Source: GCA-2733415 sp049609325 (GTDB lineage: Bacteria; Bacteroidota; Bacteroidia; Flavobacteriales; Flavobacteriaceae). From it: 64,000 bases of DNA. Positions within the stretch are counted from its first letter, which is position 1; every line of letters starts with the position of its first letter. The DNA lies in contig JBMYYK010000001.1 of NCBI GenBank assembly GCA_049609325.1, positions 62,001 to 126,000 of the forward strand. The letters are read 5' to 3'. A program made the position numbers and the translations under genes. Of the stretch, positions 34,370 through 43,737 are shown in pieces. Under the pieces are notes generated by a model that was given only the letters and a program-made list of their open reading frames with translations, was not told the DNA's origin and ran no database searches.

Positions 34370-35530
34370 CTAAAGCTTTTGCTTTTTCGCCTTTTTACTT
34401 CCCTCGTACATTTCGTATTTAACCAATCTTGATTCTAATTTACCGTTAAACAATTTAATTTTCCTTGATGGCCTTAATCCTACTGATTTTAAGCCTTCTA
34501 AATTAGACGTGATAAACCAAGCGTTAGTATTAGGATAACCTTGTTTTAGTGTATCACCAATTTTGGTATAAAACTCTTTAACATCAACAGGTAAACGTTC
34601 ACCATACGGTGGGTTAAACATTATATGCAGTTTCCCTTCTGTAGTTTTAGAAGTTTTAAAGAAATCTTCATGAGATACATTGATGTATTCTGATAAATTA
34701 GCATTTTCAATATTATCTTTTGCTTTTCTAATTGCTGAAGGTGCTTTATCATAACAGAATATATCATAATGGAACTCTCTAATTTTATTAAGACTCACCT
34801 CTTCTATTTTATTATACAACTCTTCATCAAAATCCATCCAAGTTTCAAAACCAAATTGCTTTCTGTTGATATTTGCAGGAATGTTACACGCAATCATAGC
34901 CGCTTCAATAGCCATGGTTCCACTACCACACATAGGATCTAAAAAATCTGATTGTCCGTTCCAACCAGATAATAGTACTAATCCTGCGGCTAAAACTTCA
35001 TTGATTGGTGCAATATTAGTTGATGTTTTATACCCACGTTTATGCAATGACTCACCAGAACTATCTAATGAAATAGTACATTCGTTTCTTTGAATATGTA
35101 CATTAATACGAATATCAGGATGATCTAAATCAACATTCGGGCGTTGGCCTTGCGTATTTCTAAACTTGTCAACTATAGCATCTTTGGTTTTATACGCAAT
35201 AAATTGTGAATGTGTAAATGCTTCAGAAAACACCGTAGCGTTAATTGCTAAGGTGTTTGTTGGATTCAAATAATTATGCCAAGGCATTTTATACACTTGG
35301 TCATACAAATCTTGTTCATTTCTAACTCGAAATGTTTTGATTGGCTTTAGAATTTTTATTGCAGTACGCAAACATAAATTGGCTTTATACATAAAGCCTG
35401 TATCACCTTCAAAACTTACGTTTCTAACGCCTTCTTTTACGTTTACTGCTCCTAAGTTTCTAAGCTCTTTTGCTAATAACTCTTCAAAACCGTATAAGGT
35501 TTTAGCAACCATTTTAAAATTTTGTCCCAT
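34370..35530 (-). CDS. THUMP-domain class I RNA methyltransferase (RlmL/TrmN-like)
   Basis: 386 residues: N-terminal THUMP region (about 10-160) and a Rossmann methylase with FLDPMCGSGTMAIEAAMIACNIPAN (motif I) and NPPYGERLPV (motif IV, NPPY). That pattern is shared by 23S rRNA m2G methylase RlmL and tRNA m2G6 methylase TrmN. Which target it has cannot be decided here. The start MGQNFKMVAKTLYGFEELL fits the family length. Confidence 0.85.
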   Translation of the reverse strand: MGQNFKMVAKTLYGFEELLAKELRNLGAVNVKEGVRNVSFEGDTGFMYKANLCLRTAIKILKPIKTFRVRNEQDLYDQVYKMPWHNYLNPTNTLAINATVFSEAFTHSQFIAYKTKDAIVDKFRNTQGQRPNVDLDHPDIRINVHIQRNECTISLDSSGESLHKRGYKTSTNIAPINEVLAAGLVLLSGWNGQSDFLDPMCGSGTMAIEAAMIACNIPANINRKQFGFETWMDFDEELYNKIEEVSLNKIREFHYDIFCYDKAPSAIRKAKDNIENANLSEYINVSHEDFFKTSKTTEGKLHIMFNPPYGERLPVDVKEFYTKIGDTLKQGYPNTNAWFITSNLEGLKSVGLRPSRKIKLFNGKLESRLVKYEMYEGSKKAKKQKL

Positions 35531-35620
35531 AGCTTACAAAAATACAGTATTTTTGCCATCTGATTAAAAAAGTATATAAAATTACCTGTAATATCTATAG
35601 AGTAATTTATTCTCAATTAG

Positions 35621-36370
35621 ATGTACCTAAATCATATGGCCGAAAATTCTACTAAAAATTGGTTTGCTTCTTGGTTTGACACCAAGTATTATCACCTATT
35701 ATATAAAGATAGAAATGATAGTGATGCTGAATTATTTATGACGCACTTGACACGATTTTTAAACCTTCCTGAACAAAGTACAATTTTAGATTTGGCTTGT
35801 GGTAAAGGGCGTCATTCCAAATACCTCAATTCACTTGGTTATAAAGTTACCGGTGTTGATTTATCAGAAAATAGTATTGCACATGCTAAAACATATGAAA
35901 ATGACACTTTAAAATTTCATGTGCATGACATGCGAATGCCATACAATAAAACATTTGATGCTGTTTTTAATTTGTTTACCAGTTTTGGCTATTTTGATCA
36001 AGACATCGATAATTTAAAAACCATACAAGCCATTCAACAAAGTTTAAACGACACCGGCTTTGGTGTAATTGACTTTATGAATGTTGATTATATTATTGAG
36101 CATTTAGTTGCAGAAGAGCAAAAAACTGTAGATAACATCTGCTTTAATATCAAGCGATATGTTAAAGACGGTTTCATTTATAAAGACATAAATTTTACTG
36201 ATGAAGGTCAAGATCATTTTTATACCGAAAAAGTTCAAGCCATAACTTTAAATGATTTTGAACACTATTTTAAGCAAGTTGGTATAGATTTATTAGCTAT
36301 TTTTGGGGATTATAAATTAAATACATTCCATAAAAACACATCACAACGCTTAATTTTATTATTTAAATGA
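35621..36370 (+). CDS. SAM-dependent class I methyltransferase
   Basis: 249 residues, or 244 if the ATG at 35636 (MAENSTKN) is used. Motif I ILDLACGKGRHSKYLNSLGYKVTGVDLSENS and the acidic follow-up are clear. Substrate is unknown. Its stop overlaps the next start by ATGA, linking it to the ZIP transporter and the DUF4268 gene. Confidence 0.82.
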   Translation: MYLNHMAENSTKNWFASWFDTKYYHLLYKDRNDSDAELFMTHLTRFLNLPEQSTILDLACGKGRHSKYLNSLGYKVTGVDLSENSIAHAKTYENDTLKFHVHDMRMPYNKTFDAVFNLFTSFGYFDQDIDNLKTIQAIQQSLNDTGFGVIDFMNVDYIIEHLVAEEQKTVDNICFNIKRYVKDGFIYKDINFTDEGQDHFYTEKVQAITLNDFEHYFKQVGIDLLAIFGDYKLNTFHKNTSQRLILLFK

Positions 36371-37044
36371 TAACCTATATACTTCCATTACTATCAGTTT
36401 TAATAGGATTTCTTTTTGTTGTAGTTTTTAAACCGAAAAACAAGAGAAACTTAAAATTGCTTTTATCTTTTAGTGGAGCTTTTTTGTTAGGGATCACTAT
36501 TTTTGAAATGCTTCCAACTGTATTTCAACACCAACAAAACACAAAAGCAATAAGTTTATTTATAGTTTTTGGAATCTTATTACAAATATGTTTAGAGTTT
36601 TTCTCTGAAGGGGCAGAACACGGCCATGTACATTTACACAAAGCATCTGCAAAATTCCCATGGATACTATTCATCAGTTTAAGCATACACTCAATTATTG
36701 AAGGTACTCCCCTACACCAACATAAAAACATTTTATATGGTGTTGTTATTCATAAAATTCCTGTGGTAATTATATTGACTACTTTTTTTATAAATTCTAC
36801 AATTAAGAACACTGCTATAGCCTTCTTTTTAATTTTATTTGCTTTTATGACACCTCTTGGTGCCTATATTATGAATGAATTTCCTGAGTTAACAAAATAT
36901 TCCCCAAATATAACGGCTATGGCTATTGGAATTTTTCTTCATATATCTACAACCATATTATTTGAAAGTAGTGAAGGCCATAAGTTTAACTTAGCAAAAC
37001 TTCTCATTATTAGTATCGGATTATTTTCAGCATATTTCATTTAA
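36367..37044 (+). CDS. ZIP-family metal transporter
   Basis: 225 residues with about seven to eight membrane helices. The metal-binding helix motifs HSIIEG (near 112) and HKIPV (near 129) are typical of ZIP proteins; cytoplasmic His-rich loops include EHGHVHLH. It probably imports zinc, iron or manganese. It overlaps the methyltransferase gene by 4 bp and is 4 bp before the DUF4268 gene. Confidence 0.85.
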   Translation: MITYILPLLSVLIGFLFVVVFKPKNKRNLKLLLSFSGAFLLGITIFEMLPTVFQHQQNTKAISLFIVFGILLQICLEFFSEGAEHGHVHLHKASAKFPWILFISLSIHSIIEGTPLHQHKNILYGVVIHKIPVVIILTTFFINSTIKNTAIAFFLILFAFMTPLGAYIMNEFPELTKYSPNITAMAIGIFLHISTTILFESSEGHKFNLAKLLIISIGLFSAYFI

Positions 37045-37048
37045 TACT

Positions 37049-37492
37049 ATGTTTAGTAAAGAAGAGTCAAGACAATTAAGAGAATTATTTTGGACCAGTT
37101 ACGGTAAGTCCTTTCCTAGGAAATGGCTGTTGTATAATACCAAAGTTAAAGGAGTAACATTAAAGTTTCAAGCCGATAGAAAAACAGCTTCAGTTTGCAT
37201 TGATATAGAACACGAAGATGAGCTTGAACGTTTAATACAGTTTGAAAAGTTTCAAGCCATTAAAACGATTTTAGAAACTGAGTATTTACCAGAGGTTATA
37301 TTTGATGATAATTTTTATTTAATACAATCTGAAAAATACATTTGCCGCATATATGTTAAACATGATGAAAAATTTAGCATTTATAATAAAAATACTTGGC
37401 GAGCTGCTTATGAGTTTTTTAATGCTAAAATGCATTTACTAGAAAGTTTTTTTATTGAATATAAAGATTTTATCGATCCAAAATCTTTATAA
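37049..37492 (+). CDS. DUF4268-family protein
   Basis: 147 residues: RQLRELFWTSYGKSFPRKWLLYNTKVKGVTLKFQADRKTASVCID fits DUF4268, of unknown function and related in fold to some nuclease-associated domains. It is the last gene of the methyltransferase-ZIP-DUF4268 transcript, ending at a strong terminator. Confidence 0.75.
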   Translation: MFSKEESRQLRELFWTSYGKSFPRKWLLYNTKVKGVTLKFQADRKTASVCIDIEHEDELERLIQFEKFQAIKTILETEYLPEVIFDDNFYLIQSEKYICRIYVKHDEKFSIYNKNTWRAAYEFFNAKMHLLESFFIEYKDFIDPKSL

Positions 37493-37497
37493 AAAAA

Positions 37498-37516
37498 GCC
37501 ACTCAAATTGAGTGGC
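37498..37516. terminator. Bidirectional terminator, GCCACTC stem family
   Basis: GCCACTCAAATTGAGTGGC between A- and T-runs, shared by the DUF4268 gene and the convergent response regulator gene. Confidence 0.88.
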
Positions 37517-37523
37517 TTTTTTA

Positions 37524-38258
37524 TTATATATTCAACATTTCCTGAATAATTGGTTTATATTCCTTAGATACCGGAATCATTTTATCATCAATAATCACAT
37601 CTCTTGAATTCATGGCCTGTACATGTCTGATATTTATTATGTATGATTTGCTTGTTCTTAAAAAATCGTCTTGTGGCAATTTCTTTAAAAAGTCTTTTAA
37701 AGTTGATCGTACTACATATGTTTTACTTGTTGTATAGATTTCTATATATACATTATCAGATTTTATATATAAAATATCTTTGAAAATAATTTTACGATAT
37801 AAGTGACTATCTTTTACAAAAATTGATTTCTTTAAAGCACTTTTATTTTTCTTATTTTTTGAATCATCATCAGAATTTGCATCTTGAAAATTAGACATGG
37901 TAATTTCAATTGTTGTATACAAATCTTTTTCTTCAAAAGGTTTTACTAAATACCCATTAGGTTTTACTTCTTTAGCTTGGTTAAGAGTTTCTTTATCTGA
38001 ATTTGAAGTTACAAACACAAACGGGATATTATAATTATCTCTAATGTGTTTACCAATATCAATACCGGATTTTTCAGTGGCCAATTGAATATCTAACAAT
38101 GCTAAATCTACAGTGTTTTCCTTTAAAGCAACAATAGCTTTTTCATAAGACGTGACATTAGCAGCTACTGTATAGCCCATATCTTCTAATATCATTTGCA
38201 AATCATCTGCAATGAGAACATTGTCTTCAACAATTAAAATGTTTATTGCTTTTTCCAT
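37524..38258 (-). CDS. LytTR-family response regulator
   Basis: 244 residues: receiver domain (1-120) with phospho-acceptor Asp57 in DLALLDIQ and LVKPFEE, then a LytTR DNA-binding domain (about 145-240: ILYIKSDNVYIEIYT, FLRTSKSYIINIRHV). It is downstream of a histidine kinase on the same strand, 136 bp away, so the two form a pair. Confidence 0.9.
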   Translation of the reverse strand: MEKAINILIVEDNVLIADDLQMILEDMGYTVAANVTSYEKAIVALKENTVDLALLDIQLATEKSGIDIGKHIRDNYNIPFVFVTSNSDKETLNQAKEVKPNGYLVKPFEEKDLYTTIEITMSNFQDANSDDDSKNKKNKSALKKSIFVKDSHLYRKIIFKDILYIKSDNVYIEIYTTSKTYVVRSTLKDFLKKLPQDDFLRTSKSYIINIRHVQAMNSRDVIIDDKMIPVSKEYKPIIQEMLNI

Positions 38259-38294
38259 TTTGGTATACTCAAATTCTATAAGTTTTACATAAAT

Positions 38295-38368
38295 ACCACA
38301 AATTCAACAATCTATGATTTTGTGGTGAACAGTTAAAAATCAGTTGTAATATACTTATTTTTTGTGGT
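38295..38368. repeat. TTTGTGGT repeats in the kinase-regulator gap
   Basis: ACCACAAA (38295-38302) is the inverse of TTTGTGGT at 38319-38326 and 38361-38368, so the first two form an 8-bp-arm dyad with a 16-bp spacer and the last two a direct repeat. AACAGTT/AACTGTT elements follow both TTTGTGGT copies. They may be LytTR binding sites or an mRNA stem-loop; neither is proved. Confidence 0.45.
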
Positions 38369-38394
38369 AAAACTGTTAACATGAATATAAATTT

Positions 38395-39960
38395 TTAACT
38401 TTTAATTTTAAAATCAAAAGTTAAACTTAAGCCATTACTATTTTTAAATATGGGCTGCGCTCCTAACTGACTTGCCAATCGGGTGACTAAACTCATCCCT
38501 AGCGAATTAGAATTCATTAAAGTTTCTTTATTAACCCCAACACCATCATCTTTATATTCAAACCTATAGATATGTTCTAATTTTACAATTTTTATAGATA
38601 TATGGCCTTTAACTCTATTTACAAATGCGTATTTATAGGTGTTTACCAACAATTCATTCAAAATTAATCCAATAGCTATAGCGTCATCAATATTTAAATA
38701 AATCTCATTAGCATTAACATCTATATCAACAAGTAAAGTCTCTTTTTTATATATATGGCCAATCGTATCTTTTAAGGTAAAAATATAATCTTGAATATTA
38801 ATTTTATCTAAGTTCTCGGATTGATATAACAACTGATGGACTAATGATATGGCTTGTATACGTGTTTTTCCTTGTGCTAATACTTGGCGGGTATAATCAT
38901 TTTTGACCTTACGAGATTGTAAATTAAACAAACTCTGAATCATTTGTAAATTGTTTTTAACTCTATGATGAATTTCTTTCAGTAAGGTTTCTTTCTCTCT
39001 ATTTTGTTCATTTATCAATTCTAAAGTCTGACGTAGTTTTTGTTCTACCTCCTTCCTATTTTCAATTTCTTTCTGTAATTTTTTATTCCAATAGAAAAAC
39101 AATGAAAAAACTGCTACAAATACCAGTACAACATACAGTATATATTGCCATACATCGTTTTTGTCAATACCATGGTCATAGCGTATGGCAATCCATTTAT
39201 TTCTAATATTTCTATGTTCGTCATCTGTGATACTTTGAAATACTTTTTGACATATATCTCTAAATACACTCCAATCTTTTGTTGTAGCTAAACGAAAGTT
39301 AATATCACCCAACTCTACGGAACTTGCAATTTTCAAGTTTCTGAAGCCTAAATTATTGATGTAATATGATACCACACTTAAACTTCCTACAAAAGCAAAT
39401 GCTTGTCCGTTACTAACTTTTTCTAATGCCGATTTAACATCAGTTGTAGTGATAATTTCTATATTAGGATTTAATCGCTTGAGTTTTTTTATACGAACAT
39501 ATCCTTCTGGCTGTGATACTTTTTTATAACTTAAATCTTTAATACCCTTCACAAAACCTGTATTTACACTAGTAACTATTACTTGAGGGTCTGTTAAATA
39601 CGTTTCTGTAAAGCTTAAAAAACGTTCTCTATAAGTGCTTTTCCCTACTTCAGGTGCCACATTAACTTCTCCAGTTTTGAGTTTATCGAGAGTTTCTTTA
39701 AAAGACTCTACTTCAACTGGTTGCATATCTATACCCGTTTTTTGTTCAACAATTGCCATATAGTCTGCTACCATACCAGTATACTCACCATCTGCATACA
39801 TTTCAAATGGTGGCCAATTAGGATCATAGCCAAAATGCACAACTTGATGGTCTTTAATCCACTGCAGTTCTGCTTCAGTAAACTCTACAGAAGATTGTGC
39901 AAAAAAACTGAGGGTTTTTAAGCAAAAAAAGAGAACTAAAACCTTTGAAAATTGATACAT
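38395..39960 (-). CDS. Sensor histidine kinase with periplasmic solute-binding domain
   Basis: 521 residues: signal peptide (about 1-21), an amino-acid-type periplasmic binding domain (SBP_bac_3, about 30-250), a membrane helix (about 262-285), a short coiled coil, and a HisKA_2-type kinase with EIHHRVKNNLQMIQSLFNLQSRKV and the ATPase block IGLILNELLVNTYKYAF. The pair with a LytTR regulator suggests a ligand-sensing two-component system. The HisKA_2 kinase type is common with LytTR partners in Bacteroidota. Confidence 0.87.
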   Translation of the reverse strand: MYQFSKVLVLFFCLKTLSFFAQSSVEFTEAELQWIKDHQVVHFGYDPNWPPFEMYADGEYTGMVADYMAIVEQKTGIDMQPVEVESFKETLDKLKTGEVNVAPEVGKSTYRERFLSFTETYLTDPQVIVTSVNTGFVKGIKDLSYKKVSQPEGYVRIKKLKRLNPNIEIITTTDVKSALEKVSNGQAFAFVGSLSVVSYYINNLGFRNLKIASSVELGDINFRLATTKDWSVFRDICQKVFQSITDDEHRNIRNKWIAIRYDHGIDKNDVWQYILYVVLVFVAVFSLFFYWNKKLQKEIENRKEVEQKLRQTLELINEQNREKETLLKEIHHRVKNNLQMIQSLFNLQSRKVKNDYTRQVLAQGKTRIQAISLVHQLLYQSENLDKINIQDYIFTLKDTIGHIYKKETLLVDIDVNANEIYLNIDDAIAIGLILNELLVNTYKYAFVNRVKGHISIKIVKLEHIYRFEYKDDGVGVNKETLMNSNSLGMSLVTRLASQLGAQPIFKNSNGLSLTFDFKIKS

Positions 39961-40037
39961 ATTACGTCATCCTGTTATATAAATATAACTAAAATATACG
40001 TAATTCACCTTTTTAAGAAGATGATATAAATAGTGTT

Positions 40038-40943
40038 TTAATAGAATAATGGAATGCAAAATAGTATTGCGCAGAAAAAAGTACTCAAAGCAACTTTTTT
40101 CAATTCAGCATCTAAATCTGCAAATTCACTTGTTTTAAAAACGGTAATCACATTTAATATAAGAGGTATAAAAGCTAAAAGAAACCACCAATAATTTAAG
40201 GATATAGAATTAGTCATTACTCTATATGTAATTAAAAGAACTAAAGCGATTAAAATTAATACACAATGGTAAACTTTTGATGCATTTGGCCCTAATTTAA
40301 CCACTAATGTATTTTTATTTGCGGTTTTATCTTGTATCTGATCACGCATATTATTCAAGTTTAAAACTGCAGTACTAAGTAATCCAATTGCAGAAGCTGG
40401 TAAAACAATTGAATAGCTAGTAATTTGTTGTGAAAATAAATAATAACCTCCAATAACACTTAATAGTCCAAAAAACACAAATACAAACACATCTCCAAAA
40501 CCTGAATATCCATAGGCCGATTTTCCAACTGTATATTTTATGGCGGCTATAATACTAGAAATACCTAAACCGAAAAACACTAATGAATTGATGAAATTAT
40601 CTTTACCGAAAGCTAAGTATATTAATGCAATTACAATAAGCATTGTTATTATAATTGTACATAATATAGCTAACTTCATTTGTTGTGGTGAAATTAATCC
40701 CGAAGCAATCATGCGTTGCTCTCCGTTTCTATTGCTATCAGTTCCTTTTACACCATCACCGTAATCATTAGCAAAATTTGATACCACTTGAAATCCTATT
40801 GTTGCTAAAAGTGCTAAAACAAAAATTACCAAATTAAATGCTTGTTCTGAAGCAGCAATACCTGCAGCAACAATGATACCTGAAACTGATAATGGTAAGG
40901 TTCTTAAACGTGCTGCTTGAATATAGTACTTTATAGATGTCAT
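40038..40943 (-). CDS. menA: 1,4-dihydroxy-2-naphthoate polyprenyltransferase MenA
   Basis: 301 residues with about nine membrane helices and the UbiA-type motif NFANDYGDGVKGTDSNR. MenA prenylates DHNA in menaquinone synthesis. It follows menB by 24 bp on the same strand. Confidence 0.9.
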   Translation of the reverse strand: MTSIKYYIQAARLRTLPLSVSGIIVAAGIAASEQAFNLVIFVLALLATIGFQVVSNFANDYGDGVKGTDSNRNGEQRMIASGLISPQQMKLAILCTIIITMLIVIALIYLAFGKDNFINSLVFFGLGISSIIAAIKYTVGKSAYGYSGFGDVFVFVFFGLLSVIGGYYLFSQQITSYSIVLPASAIGLLSTAVLNLNNMRDQIQDKTANKNTLVVKLGPNASKVYHCVLILIALVLLITYRVMTNSISLNYWWFLLAFIPLILNVITVFKTSEFADLDAELKKVALSTFFCAILFCIPLFY

Positions 40944-40967
40944 AAATGGGATTTAAAAATATTACCC

Positions 40968-41807
40968 TTATGGCAACCATCTTTTTTCAAAATTAGGCTG
41001 ACGTTTTTCTAGGAATGCGTCTCTACCTTCTTTAGCCTCATCAGTCATGTATGCTAAACGCGTTGCTTCACCTGCAAATACTTGCTGACCTACCATACCG
41101 TCATCTGTTAAATTCATAGCAAATTTTAACATTTTAATTGACGTTGGTGATTTTGCTAAAACTTCTTGAGCCCATTGATAAGCAGTATCTTCTAATTCAT
41201 CATGAGGAACAACGGCGTTAACCATACCCATTTCAAAAGCTTCTTGAGCTGAATAGTTTCGTCCTAAAAAGAAAATTTCTCTAGCTTTTTTCTGACCAAC
41301 CATTTTCGCCAAATACGCAGAACCATAACCTCCATCAAAACTTGTTACATCAGCATCTGTTTGTTTAAAAATGGCATGCTCTTTACTTGCCAATGTCATA
41401 TCACATACCACGTGTAAACTGTGTCCACCTCCTACAGCCCAACCAGGTACCACACAAATTACAGCCTTAGGCATAAATCTGATCATACGCTGAACTTCTA
41501 AAATGTTTAAGCGATGTTGCCCATCTTGGCCAACATATCCTTGATGTCCGCGTGATTTTTGATCTCCTCCACTACAAAACGAGTATACGCCATCTTTAGA
41601 TGATGGACCTTCAGCAGATAACAAAACTACACCTATTGACGTGTCTTCTTGTGCATCATAAAAAGCTTCAATTAATTCTGAAGTTGTATTTGGTCTAAAT
41701 GCGTTACGCACATCTGGACGATTAAAGGCTATACGCGCTACACCATTACATTTTTTATATGTAATATCTTCAAACTCTTTAACTACTTTCCAATTAATTT
41801 CGCTCAT
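40968..41807 (-). CDS. menB: 1,4-dihydroxy-2-naphthoyl-CoA synthase MenB
   Basis: 279 residues from the ATG at 41807 (MSEINWKVVKEFEDITY); the longer frame to 41876 would overlap the divergent peptidase gene and is rejected. Crotonase fold with KCNGVARIAFNRPDVRNAFRP, SGGDQKSRGHQGYVGQDG, VPGWAVGGGHSLHVVCDMTLAS and DVTSFDGGYGSAYLA, all diagnostic of MenB. It cyclises O-succinylbenzoyl-CoA. It forms an operon with menA. Confidence 0.95.
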   Translation of the reverse strand: MSEINWKVVKEFEDITYKKCNGVARIAFNRPDVRNAFRPNTTSELIEAFYDAQEDTSIGVVLLSAEGPSSKDGVYSFCSGGDQKSRGHQGYVGQDGQHRLNILEVQRMIRFMPKAVICVVPGWAVGGGHSLHVVCDMTLASKEHAIFKQTDADVTSFDGGYGSAYLAKMVGQKKAREIFFLGRNYSAQEAFEMGMVNAVVPHDELEDTAYQWAQEVLAKSPTSIKMLKFAMNLTDDGMVGQQVFAGEATRLAYMTDEAKEGRDAFLEKRQPNFEKRWLP

Positions 41808-41867
41808 ATTTTTATATTTTGCGTAAAAATAACAGATTTTAAATTCACAATCAACAAAATATTCAAT

Positions 41868-42980
41868 ATGCGTCAATTTATTATTACTTCAGCAATTACA
41901 CTAAGTTCATTTCTAGGGTTTTCACAAGAATATCAATTTACAGACATTGTTGATTTGGACTGTACTGAAGTGAAAAGTCAAGGACAAACAGGAACATGCT
42001 GGAGCTTTTCTACTTCTTCTTTTTTAGAAAGTGAAATTAAACGTAAAACAGGTAAAACTATTGATTTATCTGAAATGTATACGGTAAGGAACACCTACCC
42101 CAAAAAAGCATGGAACTATGTGATGCGTCAAGGCAAAGCACAATTTAGTGAAGGTGGCTTAGCACATGATGTTTTAAACTCTGTGGCGAGTTATGGATTA
42201 GTACCTGAATCTGCATTTAACGGCTTAGATGATGACGCTACAAAACATAACCATTCAGAGTTGGTTGCTGTTTTAAAAGGCATGCTAGATGTATACATCA
42301 CTAACCCTGCTAGAGAATTAAGCCCGCGCTGGAAAAATTCTGTAGAAGCTATACTAGATATTTATTTGGGTGAAAATACATCTACTTTTCAGTATGAAGG
42401 ACAAAGCTATACCCCGAAGTCATTTCAGAATATGGTCAAAATTGACCCTTCTGAGTATATTACCTTAACTTCATATACTCAGCAACCATTTCACACGAGT
42501 TTCATTTTAAATATCCCTGATAATTTTTCAAACGGAAGCATGTATAATATGCCTTTAGATGATTTTGAAAAAATAATTGTTTCAGCATTAAAAAAAGGGT
42601 ATTCTGTTGAACTAGATATAGATGTATCAGAAAATACATTTTCATCAAAACACGGAGTAGCTATAATTCCGGAAGACAAGAAGCAACATAAAAACGCTCT
42701 AACAGCTATTGTTAAAGAAAAATACATCACACAAGATTACAGACAAGGCGAGTTTGAAAATTACAATACTACTGATGATCATTTAATGCACATAACTGGT
42801 CTTGCCAAAGACCAAAATGATACTATATATTTTAAAACTAAAAATTCATGGGGTGCAAATAGTGAACGTGTAAACTATGGTGGGTATGTTTATATCAGTT
42901 CATCATTTTTGCGCTTAAAAGCCATATCAGTTACTGTTCATAAAGATGTTTTACCTAAAGCTATAAGCTCAAAACTGTAA
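41868..42980 (+). CDS. Secreted C1-family cysteine peptidase (bleomycin-hydrolase-like)
   Basis: 370 residues with a signal peptide (about 1-19). Active-site Cys44 in KSQGQTGTCWSFSTSSFLE, His in DDHLMHITGLAKD and Asn in KNSWGANSE are all present, the papain catalytic triad of aminopeptidase C/bleomycin hydrolase type. It probably acts in the periplasm or outside. It is divergent from menB. Confidence 0.85.
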   Translation: MRQFIITSAITLSSFLGFSQEYQFTDIVDLDCTEVKSQGQTGTCWSFSTSSFLESEIKRKTGKTIDLSEMYTVRNTYPKKAWNYVMRQGKAQFSEGGLAHDVLNSVASYGLVPESAFNGLDDDATKHNHSELVAVLKGMLDVYITNPARELSPRWKNSVEAILDIYLGENTSTFQYEGQSYTPKSFQNMVKIDPSEYITLTSYTQQPFHTSFILNIPDNFSNGSMYNMPLDDFEKIIVSALKKGYSVELDIDVSENTFSSKHGVAIIPEDKKQHKNALTAIVKEKYITQDYRQGEFENYNTTDDHLMHITGLAKDQNDTIYFKTKNSWGANSERVNYGGYVYISSSFLRLKAISVTVHKDVLPKAISSKL

Positions 42981-43048
42981 TTCAACAACGTTTCACCACA
43001 ATAAAACACTATAAAACAACATTTTACAAATACAACTGTAGTTTTTAT

Positions 43049-43056
43049 TAGTTTTG
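43049..43056 (+). promoter_or_regulatory. Putative -10 element upstream of the HEFAH protein gene
   Basis: TAGTTTTG, a perfect TAnnTTTG, 26 bp before the start codon at 43083. Confidence 0.45.
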
Positions 43057-43082
43057 ATAACCCCATCAACTCTCATATTATT

Positions 43083-43574
43083 ATGAAAAAACTTAGTTTT
43101 ATTTTTATATTATGTTCATGCTTATCTTTTGCTCAAGAAACAGTAGATATAGATGTAAGGATTCAACCTGTTTTGAATGAATTTTTCAGCTATTGCAAAA
43201 CGTATAACATTGACTATTCTGAAAAACTATTTCAATTAGAAAGCATTTCAATTGTTGATGATCTTCCACTAAGTAAATACAACACCGTATTAGGTAAAGT
43301 ACTGAGAGATGACAAGGGTAATATTAATAAAATTGTTATCAACTGGGCTACCTTATTTGATAAAGAAATATTAAAAGTAGTAGCATTTCATGAGTTTGCT
43401 CATCATTTTTTAGACTATAAACACACTTGCCATGATTGTAATGAAATTATGGCAGAAACTAATCCTAGTTACTTTGACATTGCTAGAGATTGGGATAATC
43501 AAGTTGCCTATTTATTTACCACTTCCCCAGCCTATTCAAAAGCAAACCCTGACACGAGTGTGGCATCAAATTAA
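43083..43574 (+). CDS. Secreted putative zinc metallopeptidase-like protein
   Basis: 163 residues with a signal peptide (MKKLSFIFILCSCLSFAQ). The zinc-binding motif HEFAH is at 103-107 (VAFHEFAHHFLDYKHTCHDCNEIM), followed by a His/Cys cluster (His114, Cys116, His117, Cys119). The spacing to His114 (+11) does not match the metzincin +10 rule exactly, so the third ligand is unclear. No named family recognised. Confidence 0.7.
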   Translation: MKKLSFIFILCSCLSFAQETVDIDVRIQPVLNEFFSYCKTYNIDYSEKLFQLESISIVDDLPLSKYNTVLGKVLRDDKGNINKIVINWATLFDKEILKVVAFHEFAHHFLDYKHTCHDCNEIMAETNPSYFDIARDWDNQVAYLFTTSPAYSKANPDTSVASN

Positions 43575-43737
43575 GTATAGTTTACCACAAAAAATTACAT
43601 TTTACCTACACAAACATTCCTTTTATCGTATTTAACATTGCAGAATTAACAATTTAGTAATAATTCGTTAAATTGTTTGCTCATTTATTATTCATGCATA
43701 GTAAATGTTGTTGATTAATCGATATAAACTGATAATT

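Noticed and set aside
40018..40033. Possible FNR-like half site (ATGATATAAA) near the menA end
   Set aside because: Only one half of the palindrome is present and it sits close to the end of menA rather than before a gene start.
41808..41876. Extended N-terminus of MenB
   Set aside because: Overlaps the divergent peptidase gene start and adds a non-family leader; the start at 41807 is standard.
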